Part shown: in pieces, positions 26,736-35,775 of the stretch
How the letters are laid out: every line of letters starts with the position of its first letter
Position numbering within the stretch: the stretch's first letter is position 1
Source: Paraburkholderia nodosa DSM 21604
Lineage (GTDB): Bacteria; Pseudomonadota; Gammaproteobacteria; Burkholderiales; Burkholderiaceae
Direction of reading: 5' to 3'
Assembly: GCF_000519185.1 (NCBI RefSeq)
Contig: NZ_JAFA01000009.1
Span: 271,922-335,921, forward strand
Length of the DNA stretch: 64,000 bases
Notes under the pieces: model-generated
What the model was told of the DNA's origin: nothing
What the model saw: only the letters and a program-made list of their open reading frames with translations
Databases searched by the model: none
Translations under genes and position numbers: made by a program

Positions 26736-27593
26736 ATGAAAATACCCAAACGACTTGCACCGCTTCTCGAAGAAGGACTTATCGACGAAGTCATCGGCCA
26801 GTTGATGAGCGGCAAGGAGGCAACAGTTTACGTCGTGCGCAGCGGCGAATTCACGCGTTGCGCTAAGGTCTACAAGGACGCGAAGCAGCGCAGTTTTCGG
26901 CAAGCCGCATCGTATCGGGACGGTCGCAAGGTCAAGAACAGCCGGCAGGCGCGGGCGATGGAAAAAGGTACGCGCTACGGCCGTCAGATGCAGGAAGCGT
27001 CATGGCAGAACGCTGAAGTCGACGCGCTGTTCCGGCTCGCCGACGCAGGTGTGCGCGTGCCGCAACCCTATATTTGTACCGACGGTGTGTTGCTGATGGA
27101 GCTGGTGATTGACGAGGTGGGTAACGTCGCACCACGGCTCAACGACGTCGATCTGACCGAAGCCCGCGCCCTCGAACTGCACGCGCTGCTGCTGAACCAG
27201 GTTGTCCGCATGCTCTGCGCAGGGGTGATTCACGGCGATCTGTCGGAATACAACGTCCTGCTGGCAGCGGATGGGCCAGTGGTCATTGATCTGCCACAGG
27301 CCGTCGACGCAGCCGGCAACAACGAAGCCGCATCGATGCTCAAGCGAGACGTCGACAACCTGGCCGCGTACTTCGGACGGTTTGCACCGCAAATACTCAC
27401 CGCGAGTTATGGCACGGAGATCTGGGCGCTCTTCGAAGCAGGGCGGCTGCATGTCGACGCCGAACTGACCGGTCGCATCGAAGTCGACACTCGACCTGTA
27501 GACCTCGATGGCGTGCTGCAGGAACTCGAAGAGACACGTCTTGAGGAAGACGCGCGAGTGCGGCGACAGCAGGAACTGGGCGCAGGCCGGTAA
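26736..27593 (+). CDS. RIO-type serine/threonine protein kinase
   Basis: 285 residues. The RIO fold motifs are present: the glycine-poor loop SGKEATVYVVRSGEFTRCAK with the ATP-anchoring Lys, catalytic loop HGDLSEYNVL (His166, Asp168) and metal-binding VVIDLPQAVD. Shorter than eukaryotic Rio1 because N- and C-terminal extensions are missing, as in bacterial members. The ATG at 26736 was chosen because the first residues (MKIPKRLAPLLEEGLIDEVI) match the usual start of bacterial RIO kinases. Targets in bacteria are essentially unknown. A short frame follows after 9 bases. Confidence 0.88.
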   Translation: MKIPKRLAPLLEEGLIDEVIGQLMSGKEATVYVVRSGEFTRCAKVYKDAKQRSFRQAASYRDGRKVKNSRQARAMEKGTRYGRQMQEASWQNAEVDALFRLADAGVRVPQPYICTDGVLLMELVIDEVGNVAPRLNDVDLTEARALELHALLLNQVVRMLCAGVIHGDLSEYNVLLAADGPVVIDLPQAVDAAGNNEAASMLKRDVDNLAAYFGRFAPQILTASYGTEIWALFEAGRLHVDAELTGRIEVDTRPVDLDGVLQELEETRLEEDARVRRQQELGAGR

Positions 27594-27602
27594 CCGTGCT
27601 CG

Positions 27603-27848
27603 ATGTCCCCCGAAGATCGCCCGAAAGTGAAGGTTTTCGAGGATGTCGCCGCTCGGCCAGGAACGGTCGTTCAACCGAGCCGTTGGAAGGTCATTCGAGA
27701 GTCCGTTTTCACACCGGTCGCGGACGCTACAGGGGACGCTTTGTGGCGCCTATGCCGCGGATACATCTTTTGGCAAGGCTACGAGGGGTTAGCTTCAGGT
27801 ATGGCGGTCTTGGAAACGCATAGTCTGCAATTCGAATACTTGAGCTAA
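27603..27848 (+). CDS. Hypothetical protein downstream of the RIO kinase
   Basis: 81 residues, starting 9 bases after the kinase stop. No membrane helix, no motif I recognise; the middle (WRLCRGYIFWQGYEGLASG) is aromatic-rich. No clear ribosome site. Position suggests co-transcription with the kinase, but it could also be a fragment of an older gene. Confidence 0.4.
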   Translation: MSPEDRPKVKVFEDVAARPGTVVQPSRWKVIRESVFTPVADATGDALWRLCRGYIFWQGYEGLASGMAVLETHSLQFEYLS

Positions 27849-28037
27849 GTTGGATGCTCAACCTAGCTCGTGTTGGCTACGTTCCATGCAATCTCGCCAT
27901 GTGTTTGTGGGACCTGTTGCTTGAGATGAGCGACTGCTTCAAAGACGCACGCGCTGTAAAAATCCGACCTCGAAGCGGAGGATCGTCCGACGACGTTCTG
28001 TCAAAATACCCGCCTAATCCTTCTGACCGATCGCGGA

Positions 28038-28991
28038 ATGGAACTCAGACAACTACGCTATTTTCTCAGCGTCGTGGAACACGGTAGCATGGGCAAGGCA
28101 GCGCTGGAACTCGGCGTGGTGACCTCGGCATTGAGTCAGCAGATCAGCCGTCTCGAAGGCGAACTGTCCACGCGTCTGCTGCAACGCACCTCGGGCGGCG
28201 TCGTTCCGACCGACGCAGGTTTGGCGTTCTGGCGTCAGGCGCAACTCGCGCTGCGTCATATCGACGATGCCGCGCTCGCTGCACGCTCAGCCCGTCTGTC
28301 GGGCCATGTCAGCGTCGGCATGGCGCCGAGCACGGCGAGCGTGCTAGGTGTCGCATTCATGCAGGCCATGCGCTCGCGCTATCCCGATGTGCGGCTGCAC
28401 ATGGTCGAAAGTCTCTCCGGCTATCTGGCGTCCATGCTGAGCGCGCGTCAGATCGATCTCGCCGTGCTGTTCAGTGAGGAGTCCGCGCAACGCTGGAGCG
28501 TGATGCCGCTGCTGGACGAGCGGCTGTTCCTGATCGGCGCGGGCGATCTCGACGGCATGCCGACGAGCGCATCCATCCGGCTGAAAAATCTCGGCAGGCT
28601 TCCGCTCATTCTTCCCAGCGGCACGCACGGGCTGCGTTCGCTGCTGTTATCAGCGTTCAGGCGGGCCGAATACGAGCCGAACATCGTCGCCGAAGTCGAC
28701 GGCCTTGCGCTCCTGATGGACTTCGTCCGCACCGGCATCGGCGCGACCATACAGCCTGGCGCGGCGCTCGCAAGGCCCGAGAACGTGATACTGACGAGCG
28801 TGCCCGTCGCGGAGAAATACGCCACGCGGCCCAACATGCTCGCCAGCATCTCCGACGACGAACTGTCTCCCGCCGGTCTCGCTGCGCGCGTGGTGCTCGC
28901 CGATGTCGCCCGTCAACTGGTGCAGGAAGGCCGCTGGCCCGGTGCGCGGCTGCGGGAGCCTCGGCCTTCACAAAAAGTGAAGACCCCTTGA
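28038..28991 (+). CDS. tcuR: LysR-family regulator of tricarballylate utilization
   Basis: 317 residues: winged helix-turn-helix in residues 1-60 (MELRQLRYFLSVVEHGSMGK, ELGVVTSALSQQISRLEGEL) and a LysR effector domain. It lies immediately upstream of and parallel to tcuA, tcuB and tcuC, the position of tcuR in tricarballylate clusters, where it activates tcuABC in response to tricarballylate. Naming rests on this context. Confidence 0.83.
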   Translation: MELRQLRYFLSVVEHGSMGKAALELGVVTSALSQQISRLEGELSTRLLQRTSGGVVPTDAGLAFWRQAQLALRHIDDAALAARSARLSGHVSVGMAPSTASVLGVAFMQAMRSRYPDVRLHMVESLSGYLASMLSARQIDLAVLFSEESAQRWSVMPLLDERLFLIGAGDLDGMPTSASIRLKNLGRLPLILPSGTHGLRSLLLSAFRRAEYEPNIVAEVDGLALLMDFVRTGIGATIQPGAALARPENVILTSVPVAEKYATRPNMLASISDDELSPAGLAARVVLADVARQLVQEGRWPGARLREPRPSQKVKTP

Positions 28992-29054
28992 CGGCTGGCT
29001 GGTAGCGACGCGGGCACGAGACCTTTACGATTTGTCCAAAAGGAGACAAGTCTG

Positions 29055-30464
29055 ATGGTCGATGTGCTCGTAATCGGAGGAGGCAATGCCGCGCTGTGCG
29101 CCGCATTGATGGCGCGCGAAGCGGGCGCCTCGGTCCTGCTTCTCGAATCCGCGCCGCGCGAATGGCGCGGCGGCAACTCGCAACACACGCGCAATCTGCG
29201 CTGCATGCACGATGCGCCGCAAGACGTGCTCGTCGATGCCTATCCGGAAGAGGAATTCTGGCAGGATCTGTTGAAAGTCACCGGCGGCATCACGAATGAG
29301 CATCTCGCGCGGCTGACGATCCGCGCGTCGTCGTCGTGCCGGCCGTGGATGCAGAAGCACGGCGTGCGCTTCCAGCCGCCGCTGTCCGGCGCGCTGCACG
29401 TGGCACGCACCAACGCGTTCTTCATGGGTGGCGGCAAGGCGCTCGTCAACGCGTATTACCGCAGCGCCGAAGCGCTCGGCGTCGATATCCGCTATGAAAC
29501 GCCCGTCGATTCGCTTGAACTCGACGGCAGTCTCTTCATCGCGGCGCTCAGCGGCAGCCAGCGCTTCGAGGCGCGCGCCTGCGTGCTGGCGGCAGGCGGC
29601 TTTGAATCAAATCGCGAATGGCTGCGCGAAGCGTGGGGGCAAAACGAGCGCGGCGAATGGCCCGCCGACAACTTCCTGATTCGCGGCACGCGCTTCAACA
29701 AGGGCGTGCTCATCAAGCATATGACCGACGCCGGTGCGGACATGATCGGCGACCCGTCGCAGTCGCACTGCGTCGCCATCGATGCACGCGCGCCGCTGTA
29801 TGACGGCGGCATCTGCACGCGCATCGACTGCGTGTCGCTGGGCGTCGTGGTGAATCGTGACGCCGAGCGCTTCTACGACGAAGGCGAGGATTTCTGGCCG
29901 AAGCGCTATGCAATCTGGGGACGGCTCGTTGCGCATCAGCCGGGGCAGATCGGCTATTCGATCATCGACTCGAAAGCAATCGGCCGCTTCATGCCGCCGG
30001 TGTTTCCGGGCGAAAAGGCCGACACGCTGCCGGAACTCGCGCGCAAGCTCGGGCTGCCGGAAGCGCGCTTCATGGAAACGCTCACGCGCTATAACGATTC
30101 ATGCCGCGACGGCACCTTCGACCACACCACGCTCGACGACTGCCACACCGAAGGTCTCGCGCCGCCCAAGACGCACTGGGCGCGCCGCATCGAGACGCCG
30201 CCGTTTTACGGTTATGCGTTGCGGCCAGGCATCACGTTCACGTATCTCGGACTAAAGACCAATGACCGCGCGCAGGTCCACTTCGGCGGCAAAGCCAGTG
30301 AGAACCTGTTCGTGGCCGGCGAAATGATGGCCGGCAACGTGCTCGGTAAGGGCTATACAGCGGGCGTCGGCATGTCGATCGGCACGGCCTTCGGGCGCAT
30401 TGCCGGGACGCAGGCCGCACGCGCCGCACTCAAAACAACGGAGGCAACCAGTGCAGCAGTCTGA
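29055..30464 (+). CDS. tcuA: FAD-dependent tricarballylate dehydrogenase
   Basis: 469 residues. N-terminal FAD-binding motif VLVIGGGNAALCAALMAREAG (residues 4 onward), and the fumarate reductase/succinate dehydrogenase-like flavoprotein body, ending with FVAGEMMAGNVLGKGYTAGVGMSIGTAFGRIAG. TcuA oxidises tricarballylate to cis-aconitate, an otherwise toxic citrate analogue becoming a TCA intermediate. ATG with AAGGAGA upstream. Its last 14 bases overlap tcuB. Confidence 0.9.
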   Translation: MVDVLVIGGGNAALCAALMAREAGASVLLLESAPREWRGGNSQHTRNLRCMHDAPQDVLVDAYPEEEFWQDLLKVTGGITNEHLARLTIRASSSCRPWMQKHGVRFQPPLSGALHVARTNAFFMGGGKALVNAYYRSAEALGVDIRYETPVDSLELDGSLFIAALSGSQRFEARACVLAAGGFESNREWLREAWGQNERGEWPADNFLIRGTRFNKGVLIKHMTDAGADMIGDPSQSHCVAIDARAPLYDGGICTRIDCVSLGVVVNRDAERFYDEGEDFWPKRYAIWGRLVAHQPGQIGYSIIDSKAIGRFMPPVFPGEKADTLPELARKLGLPEARFMETLTRYNDSCRDGTFDHTTLDDCHTEGLAPPKTHWARRIETPPFYGYALRPGITFTYLGLKTNDRAQVHFGGKASENLFVAGEMMAGNVLGKGYTAGVGMSIGTAFGRIAGTQAARAALKTTEATSAAV

Positions 30465-31665
30465 CGCGCTCGCGCCCGAACGCACGCGCACGGCGTTATC
30501 GGTCGACACGAAAAAAACTTCACACGGCAGCACGGCGCGCGTGATCCCCATTGTGCCGATGAGCGCCGGCGAAACCGAAGTGGCACGGCAGATGCAGATC
30601 TGCAACGCCTGCCGCTACTGCGAAGGCTTCTGCGCCGTGTTCCCGGCCATGACGCGCCGCCTGGAATTCGGCAAGTCGGACGTCAACTATCTGGCGAATC
30701 TCTGCCACAACTGCGGCGCGTGCTATCACGCGTGCCAATACGCGCCGCCGCACGAATTCGGCGTGAACGTGCCGAAAGCGATGGCCGAAGTCCGGCTCGA
30801 AACCTACACCGAATACGCGTTTCCCGCGTCGTTCGGCGCGCTGTACAAGCGAAACGGCCTGACTTTGTCGGTTGCACTGGCGGCCGGACTCGCGCTGTTT
30901 CTGCTGCTCGGTACGGCATTGCACGGCGGCTTGTCGGGCGATGTCGCGCCAGCGAACTTCTACGCGGTCTTCCCGCACAACCTGCTCGCGGCGATGTTTG
31001 GCATCGTTTTCCTGTTCGCCATTCTCGCGCTCGGCGTGGGCGTCACGCACTTCTGGCGCGACGTGTCGGCAGGAACGGCGAGCGCGAGCGCGCCAGCCAT
31101 CGCGGAAGCGGCCAAGAACGCGCTGACGCTCAAGTACCTGGACGGCGGCCACGGCGACGGCTGCAACGAAGAGAACGATGCCTTCACGCTGGCGCGGCGC
31201 CGTTTCCATCACCTGACGTTCTACGGCTTCATGCTGTGCTTTGCGGCAACCGCAGTTGCGACGCTCTATCACTATGCATTCGGTCTGGAAGCGCCGTATC
31301 GGTTTCTGAGCGTGCCGGTGCTGCTGGGAACCGCGGGCGGCATCGGACTGATTGCGGGGCCGGCGGGACTGCTGTGGCTGAACCTGAAACGCGTTCCGGA
31401 GCGGGGCGATTCCCGTCAGCGTCCGATGGACCGCGGCTTCATTGCGCTCCTGCTTCTGACGAGCGCATCCGGTCTCGCACTGCTCGCGCTCCGCACGACC
31501 TCGGCGATGCCGTCGCTGCTCGCGATTCATCTCGGCATCGTGATGGCGCTGTTCGCCACGCTGCCTTACGGCAAGTTCGCGCACGGCATCTTCCGCTCGG
31601 CGGCGTTGCTCAAATCGTCGATAGAGAAGCGGCAACGCAACACACTGAGCCTCAGTTCGGATTAG
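30451..31665 (+). CDS. tcuB: Tricarballylate utilization protein, 4Fe-4S membrane electron carrier
   Basis: 404 residues from a GTG start (30451), chosen because GGAGG lies 7 bases upstream. Two ferredoxin-type motifs, CNACRYCEGFCAVFP and CHNCGACYHACQYAPP, are followed by about six membrane helices. TcuB (CitB family) re-oxidises the FADH2 of TcuA and passes electrons to the membrane quinone pool. Between tcuA (14-base overlap) and tcuC in the same operon. Confidence 0.9.
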   Translation: MQQSDALAPERTRTALSVDTKKTSHGSTARVIPIVPMSAGETEVARQMQICNACRYCEGFCAVFPAMTRRLEFGKSDVNYLANLCHNCGACYHACQYAPPHEFGVNVPKAMAEVRLETYTEYAFPASFGALYKRNGLTLSVALAAGLALFLLLGTALHGGLSGDVAPANFYAVFPHNLLAAMFGIVFLFAILALGVGVTHFWRDVSAGTASASAPAIAEAAKNALTLKYLDGGHGDGCNEENDAFTLARRRFHHLTFYGFMLCFAATAVATLYHYAFGLEAPYRFLSVPVLLGTAGGIGLIAGPAGLLWLNLKRVPERGDSRQRPMDRGFIALLLLTSASGLALLALRTTSAMPSLLAIHLGIVMALFATLPYGKFAHGIFRSAALLKSSIEKRQRNTLSLSSD

Positions 31666-31720
31666 CAGTCACTAGGGCGCCTTGGGCGCCCATCACCATA
31701 GATAAGAAGCAGGAGACGCA

Positions 31721-33040
31721 ATGAACCGCACAGAATCGATCGCTGCTACGTCCGGCGTTTCGCCCATGGCGAGGGCCGCCACCGTATTGCGCGTGACCAG
31801 CGGCAATTTCATCGAACAGTTCGATTTCTTTCTGTTCGGCTTCTACGCGACATCGATCTCGAAGATCTTTTTCCCGTCCACCAGCGAGTTCGCCTCGCTG
31901 ATGCTCACCTTCGCCGTGTTCGGCGCGGGCTTTCTGATGCGTCCACTCGGCGCGATCTTTCTCGGCGCGTATATCGACAAGGTCGGACGGCGCACCGGGC
32001 TGATCGTTACGCTGTCGATCATGGCGAGCGGCACCATTCTGATTGCTTGCGTGCCGGGGTACGCGACCATCGGCCTGCTCGCGCCAGCGCTCGTGCTTCT
32101 CGGGCGTCTGTTGCAGGGCTTCTCGGCGGGCGCGGAACTGGGCGGCGTGTCTGTCTATCTCGCGGAAATGGCGACGCCCGATAACAAGGGCTTTTACACG
32201 AGTTGGCAGTCGGCGAGCCAGCAGGTCGCGATCGTCGTGGCGGCGGCTATCGGTTACGCGCTGAACCAGTGGCTGTCCGCGCAGCAGATCGGTGCATGGG
32301 GCTGGCGCGTGCCGTTTTTCATCGGCTGCGCGATCGTGCCGTTCCTGTTCATGCTGCGCCGTTCACTGCAGGAGACCGCAGCGTTCGAAGCGCGGCATCA
32401 TCATCCGCAGGCGCGCGAGATTTTTGCGATGCTGCTCGGCAACTGGCGCACCGTCATCGGCGGCATGCTGCTGACGGCGATGACCACCACCACCTTCTAT
32501 CTCATCACCGTGTATACGCCGACCTTCGGGAAGTCGGTGCTGAAGCTGTCCACCTCCGACAGCCTGATGGTGACGCTGCTGGTTGCTGCATCGAATTTCG
32601 TCTGGCTGCCGATCGGCGGCACGATCTCCGACCGCGTTGGCCGCAAGCCGCTGCTGCTCGCCATTTCCGTGCTGGCGATCTTTACGGCTTATCCTGCGCT
32701 GTCCTGGCTCGCCGATGCACCGAGCTTCGCGCGCATGCTGATCGTGCTGCTGTGTTTCTCGTTCTTCTTCGGCATGTATAACGGCGCGATGGTCGCCGCG
32801 CTCACCGAAGTGATGCCGGTCGAAGTGCGCGTCGCGGGCTTCTCGCTGGCGTTCAGTCTCGCGACGGCGCTGTTCGGCGGCTTTACGCCGGCGGTATCGA
32901 CGTATCTGATTCAGGTCCTGCATGACAAGGCCGCACCCGGCTACTGGCTGAGCTTCGCTGCGCTCTGCGGCTTGTGCGCGACGCTCGGGCTGTACCGTCG
33001 CCGCGCGGGCAGCAACGCGTCGGCGGCATCGTCGGCCTGA
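31721..33040 (+). CDS. tcuC: Tricarballylate/citrate proton symporter
   Basis: 439 residues, 12-helix MFS permease of the MHS/citrate-proton symporter group: VTSGNFIEQFDFFLFGFYAT at the start, IDKVGRRTGLIVTLSIMASG, and GFSAGAELGGVSVYLAEMA. TcuC imports tricarballylate. RBS AGGAG before the ATG. Last gene of tcuABC, followed by an intrinsic terminator at 33070. Confidence 0.88.
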   Translation: MNRTESIAATSGVSPMARAATVLRVTSGNFIEQFDFFLFGFYATSISKIFFPSTSEFASLMLTFAVFGAGFLMRPLGAIFLGAYIDKVGRRTGLIVTLSIMASGTILIACVPGYATIGLLAPALVLLGRLLQGFSAGAELGGVSVYLAEMATPDNKGFYTSWQSASQQVAIVVAAAIGYALNQWLSAQQIGAWGWRVPFFIGCAIVPFLFMLRRSLQETAAFEARHHHPQAREIFAMLLGNWRTVIGGMLLTAMTTTTFYLITVYTPTFGKSVLKLSTSDSLMVTLLVAASNFVWLPIGGTISDRVGRKPLLLAISVLAIFTAYPALSWLADAPSFARMLIVLLCFSFFFGMYNGAMVAALTEVMPVEVRVAGFSLAFSLATALFGGFTPAVSTYLIQVLHDKAAPGYWLSFAALCGLCATLGLYRRRAGSNASAASSA

Positions 33041-33069
33041 TAGCGATTGCATCGTCGCGCTTCAGTAAC

Positions 33070-33098
33070 CCCGGCTTCGCGCCGGGCTTTCGCGTTTT
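33070..33098 (+). terminator. Intrinsic terminator after tcuC
   Basis: CCCGGC-TTCGC-GCCGGG stem-loop, then a short CTTTCGCGTTTT tract, 29 bases after the tcuC stop. The T-run is interrupted, so termination may be moderate. Confidence 0.65.
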
Positions 33099-33247
33099 CG
33101 GCGGCGACAAGAAGGGACGATGCGGTCCAGCTTGCGCAGCAATGCAGGCCACGCCATCTTGCCGTAAGAGCGGCGCGTCTACGGCTGATAGCTCATGTGC
33201 CCGGCGCGCAGATTATGGGCTGAAGGCATGTTCGACTGACCGACGAG

Positions 33248-33346
33248 TGGGCTTGCACGGAATTTTTCATCTGCATGTCGGCAAACGATCATCGGGACGT
33301 GCGGCTGGCATTGGCCGCATTTATCGATCATCTGTTGAGGGACTGA
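33248..33346 (+). pseudogene. Possible remnant of a LysR regulator C-terminus
   Basis: The frame FFICMSANDHRDVRLALAAF then IDHLLRD-stop resembles the last 30 residues of LysR effector domains (basic stretch, then a 'FxxFL' amphipathic helix and stop). No other part of such a gene is seen upstream. Weak evidence. Confidence 0.25.
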
Positions 33347-33704
33347 TTCTACCGGCTCACATGCCAATGGCTGAGCGCCTGATATTGCCTGAAAGCCGCC
33401 CTTGACGGCACCGACTCTCGAATGACGGGTAAGGGTCGATCAGCGTCACCGAGCCGACGCGGCGGTCCAACTCGCCAGCCACTCCACGATAATCCAAATC
33501 GCCAGAAAGCCCTGCCCGTCAAAGGCGTCCGGCGGCTTTGATAACGGTTATATGGCAGGCGCTTCGCTAGCTACCTCGCCTTGTAACGGAGTTTGCTAAC
33601 ATCGCTAATGCGCATATTCCTTGTGCACACGAGCGGCCTGCGGCACATGCCTTTACGCGACTTTTAGCTGTAACCAACCAAATGGCGCGACTGCGCGGCA
33701 GGAA
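33347..33704. other. Intergenic stretch with no gene seen
   Basis: Converging 3' ends: the tcu operon enters from the left, the oxygenase/ogt operon from the right. I see no convincing reading frame, RNA gene or strong hairpin. Confidence 0.5.
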
Positions 33705-34469
33705 TCAGGTGTCGAGATCGAATGCGCGTTGATCGTTTGCCGCTTGCGGCGCATCGTGGAACGACAGTTCGACGCCAATGCGCTCGCCGCTGCGCACGCG
33801 GCTGATGGCGTGCCGGAGATTCACCCGGTAGTAAGCGCTACTGCCCTTGAATGGCCGCTGGGCCGTGGCGATGATCGCCGCGTCGCCCAGCCCGAGCGGA
33901 ACGACCGTCGGGCGCGACTGCATGCGCGGACGCTGCTCGGTCAGCACCAGTTCGCCGCCCGTGAAGTCTTTCCCCGGCGCCGAGAGCAAGGCGACCACTT
34001 GCAGCGGAAATACGTGCTCGCCTTCACTGCGTTGATGGAGCGCCAGATAGTCGTCGGTGCCGAGCTGGTTCAGATGCGACTGCGCCTGCGTTTGCCCCGC
34101 TCGCCGGTTGCGCTCCAGATATTCGTCCAGCGCGGCCGGGAATCGATAAGGCATGCCAAGCATCTCGTTCCATCGATTGGCGATGGGCGCCAACTGACGA
34201 TAGAGATTCACACGCCATTGCGCCCACGGCTGCGGCAGCGCTGAGCCGAAATACAGCAGATCGCCACGGCCGAGATCGAGCGAGTCGAGCGAAACGCGGC
34301 GCAATGCAGTCGATGTGCCGGCCTCGCGCGCGAGCATGCGGGCTTCGTCCGTGCCGGCTACCCGAGGCAGTACCGCATAGCCCTCGCTGTCCAGTTGCGC
34401 GGCGATTGCGCTCCAATCCAGCTTATCGAATGTGTCGGCAGATAGAGTCATGGGCATGGACATAGTCAT
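33705..34469 (-). CDS. 2OG-Fe(II) oxygenase-family protein with altered iron site
   Basis: 254 residues, clearly paralogous and co-linear with the protein at 35050-35775 (shared PYLAPIANRWNE-like, GEHVFPLQV, H at 220, Arg at 230, FHD). The facial triad of this family is H-x-D...H. Here the first motif reads H145-Q-R147 instead of H-Q-D, so the iron-binding Asp is replaced by Arg, while distal His220 and the 2OG-binding Arg230 remain. It may be a non-catalytic partner, or use a different chemistry. The start is one base after the ogt stop. Third gene of the oxygenase-ogt-oxygenase operon. Confidence 0.85.
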   Translation of the reverse strand: MTMSMPMTLSADTFDKLDWSAIAAQLDSEGYAVLPRVAGTDEARMLAREAGTSTALRRVSLDSLDLGRGDLLYFGSALPQPWAQWRVNLYRQLAPIANRWNEMLGMPYRFPAALDEYLERNRRAGQTQAQSHLNQLGTDDYLALHQRSEGEHVFPLQVVALLSAPGKDFTGGELVLTEQRPRMQSRPTVVPLGLGDAAIIATAQRPFKGSSAYYRVNLRHAISRVRSGERIGVELSFHDAPQAANDQRAFDLDT

Positions 34470-34470
34470 T

Positions 34471-35022
34471 TCAAAAGCCTGGGAGCGTTGCCGTCTGCGG
34501 AAGCTCGCGCGTGGCGGGAATCGCCTTCTCGTGTTCGAGCAGCCAGCGCTTGCGATGCAGGCCCCAGGCGTAGCCCTTCAACTCGCCGTTGCTGGCAATC
34601 ACGCGATGGCACGGCACGACGATGGCGATGGGATTCGCGCCGTTCGCCGCGCCGATGTCGATCGCCGCGCGCGGGTCTTCGAATCCCAATGCTTTCGCGA
34701 GCTTGCCGTAACTGGTGGTGCTGCCAGCCGGAATGCGGCGCAATGCGGCCCAGACCTTTTCTTCCAGGTCCGAACCTGCCATGACGACCGGCAAAGGATC
34801 GAGCGCGTTCAATTCGCCCGAGAAATAGCGCGTCATGGCGTCGGCAATCGAAGCCGGCGCGGCGGCGTCGATCAATTCGGCACTGCCGTAACGATCGCGC
34901 AAACCACGATGCAGGCGCGAGCGGTGATCGGCGAATTCGAGCGCGTGCAGCCGCTGCTGCGCATCGCTCACCAGCATGAGGTCGCCGAGCGGCGACTCGA
35001 TATGGCTGAGAAACAGTTGCAT
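34471..35022 (-). CDS. ogt: Methylated-DNA--[protein]-cysteine S-methyltransferase
   Basis: 183 residues. C-terminal domain has the acceptor motif VVPCHRVI with Cys138, the helix-turn-helix region YGKLAKALGFEDPRAAIDIGAANGANP and the closing NGELKGYAWGLHRKRWLLEHE. It removes O6-alkyl (and O4-alkyl) groups from guanine/thymine in a suicide reaction. No Ada-type N-terminal Cys4 domain, so Ogt class. It lies between two 2OG-Fe(II) oxygenase genes in one operon, 27 bases after the first and 1 base before the second. Confidence 0.93.
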   Translation of the reverse strand: MQLFLSHIESPLGDLMLVSDAQQRLHALEFADHRSRLHRGLRDRYGSAELIDAAAPASIADAMTRYFSGELNALDPLPVVMAGSDLEEKVWAALRRIPAGSTTSYGKLAKALGFEDPRAAIDIGAANGANPIAIVVPCHRVIASNGELKGYAWGLHRKRWLLEHEKAIPATRELPQTATLPGF

Positions 35023-35049
35023 GATGCGTTCCTTCGCGTCGTGCGCGCA

Positions 35050-35775
35050 CTAACGTGAATCGTGAAAAATCAGGCCGACGGTATGACGCTTGCCGCTGCG
35101 CACCACGCTCACGCCGTGCCGCATGGCGACCCTGCGCGTGCCGCCGCGCCGGTTCGCAGCCGGCCGCTGGTTGACGGTGAACAGCACCGCGTCGCCCTGC
35201 TCCAGCGGAATCACTTCGGCGCACTGACCGTTCGACGCGCTCTGCGTCATCACGAACTCGCCGCCCTCGAAGTCGACGTCGGGCCGTGAGAGCAGCATCG
35301 CCACCTGCAGCGGAAACACATGCTCGCCGTAAAGGTCCTGGTGCAGGCAGTTATAGTCGCCCGGGCCGTACGCGAGGATGAGCGGTGTCGGGCGCGTTTG
35401 CCCCGCGCGGTGACATTGATCGAGAAACGCGTCGAGGTCGGCCGGGTACTGCGTGTCGATCCCCAGTTGCTCGTTCCAGCGGTTGGCGATAGGCGCGAGG
35501 TACGGATAGAGCGCATGCCTTAACCGCTGAAGCAGCGACGGCAGCGGATACGAGAAGTACTTGTATTCCCCGCGCCCGAAATTGTGACGCGCCATGACGA
35601 TGCGCGAGCGAAAGCTATCGTCCCTCGCGTACAGGGCGGCAAGCTGCGCGCATTGTTCGGGCCTGAGCACGCGGGGCAGGACGGCGTAGCCGCGCGTGTC
35701 GAGCGATCGCTCGATCTCGACCCAGTCATACGTTCCGGATTCCGGCTTCTCTGCCCGCATGGCTCCGGTTTTCAT
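35050..35775 (-). CDS. 2OG-Fe(II) oxygenase (COG3826-like)
   Basis: 241 residues. Double-stranded beta-helix dioxygenase with an intact triad H145-Q-D147 and His220, and Arg230 for 2-oxoglutarate. Landmarks: GYAVLPRVLRPEQCAQL, YGPGDYNCLHQDLYGEHVFP, MRHGVSVVRSGKR. ATG at 35775 with GAGGAGGG upstream; an earlier in-frame start would add ten residues without such a site. First gene of an operon with ogt. The link to a DNA alkylation repair protein suggests that it demethylates an alkylated base or a protein, as AlkB does, but it is not AlkB by motif. That role is inference. Confidence 0.87.
   Translation of the reverse strand: MKTGAMRAEKPESGTYDWVEIERSLDTRGYAVLPRVLRPEQCAQLAALYARDDSFRSRIVMARHNFGRGEYKYFSYPLPSLLQRLRHALYPYLAPIANRWNEQLGIDTQYPADLDAFLDQCHRAGQTRPTPLILAYGPGDYNCLHQDLYGEHVFPLQVAMLLSRPDVDFEGGEFVMTQSASNGQCAEVIPLEQGDAVLFTVNQRPAANRRGGTRRVAMRHGVSVVRSGKRHTVGLIFHDSR

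Noticed and set aside
33179..33367. A 62-codon minus-strand frame in the tcuC-oxygenase gap
   Set aside because: No ribosome site, no motif and odd composition.
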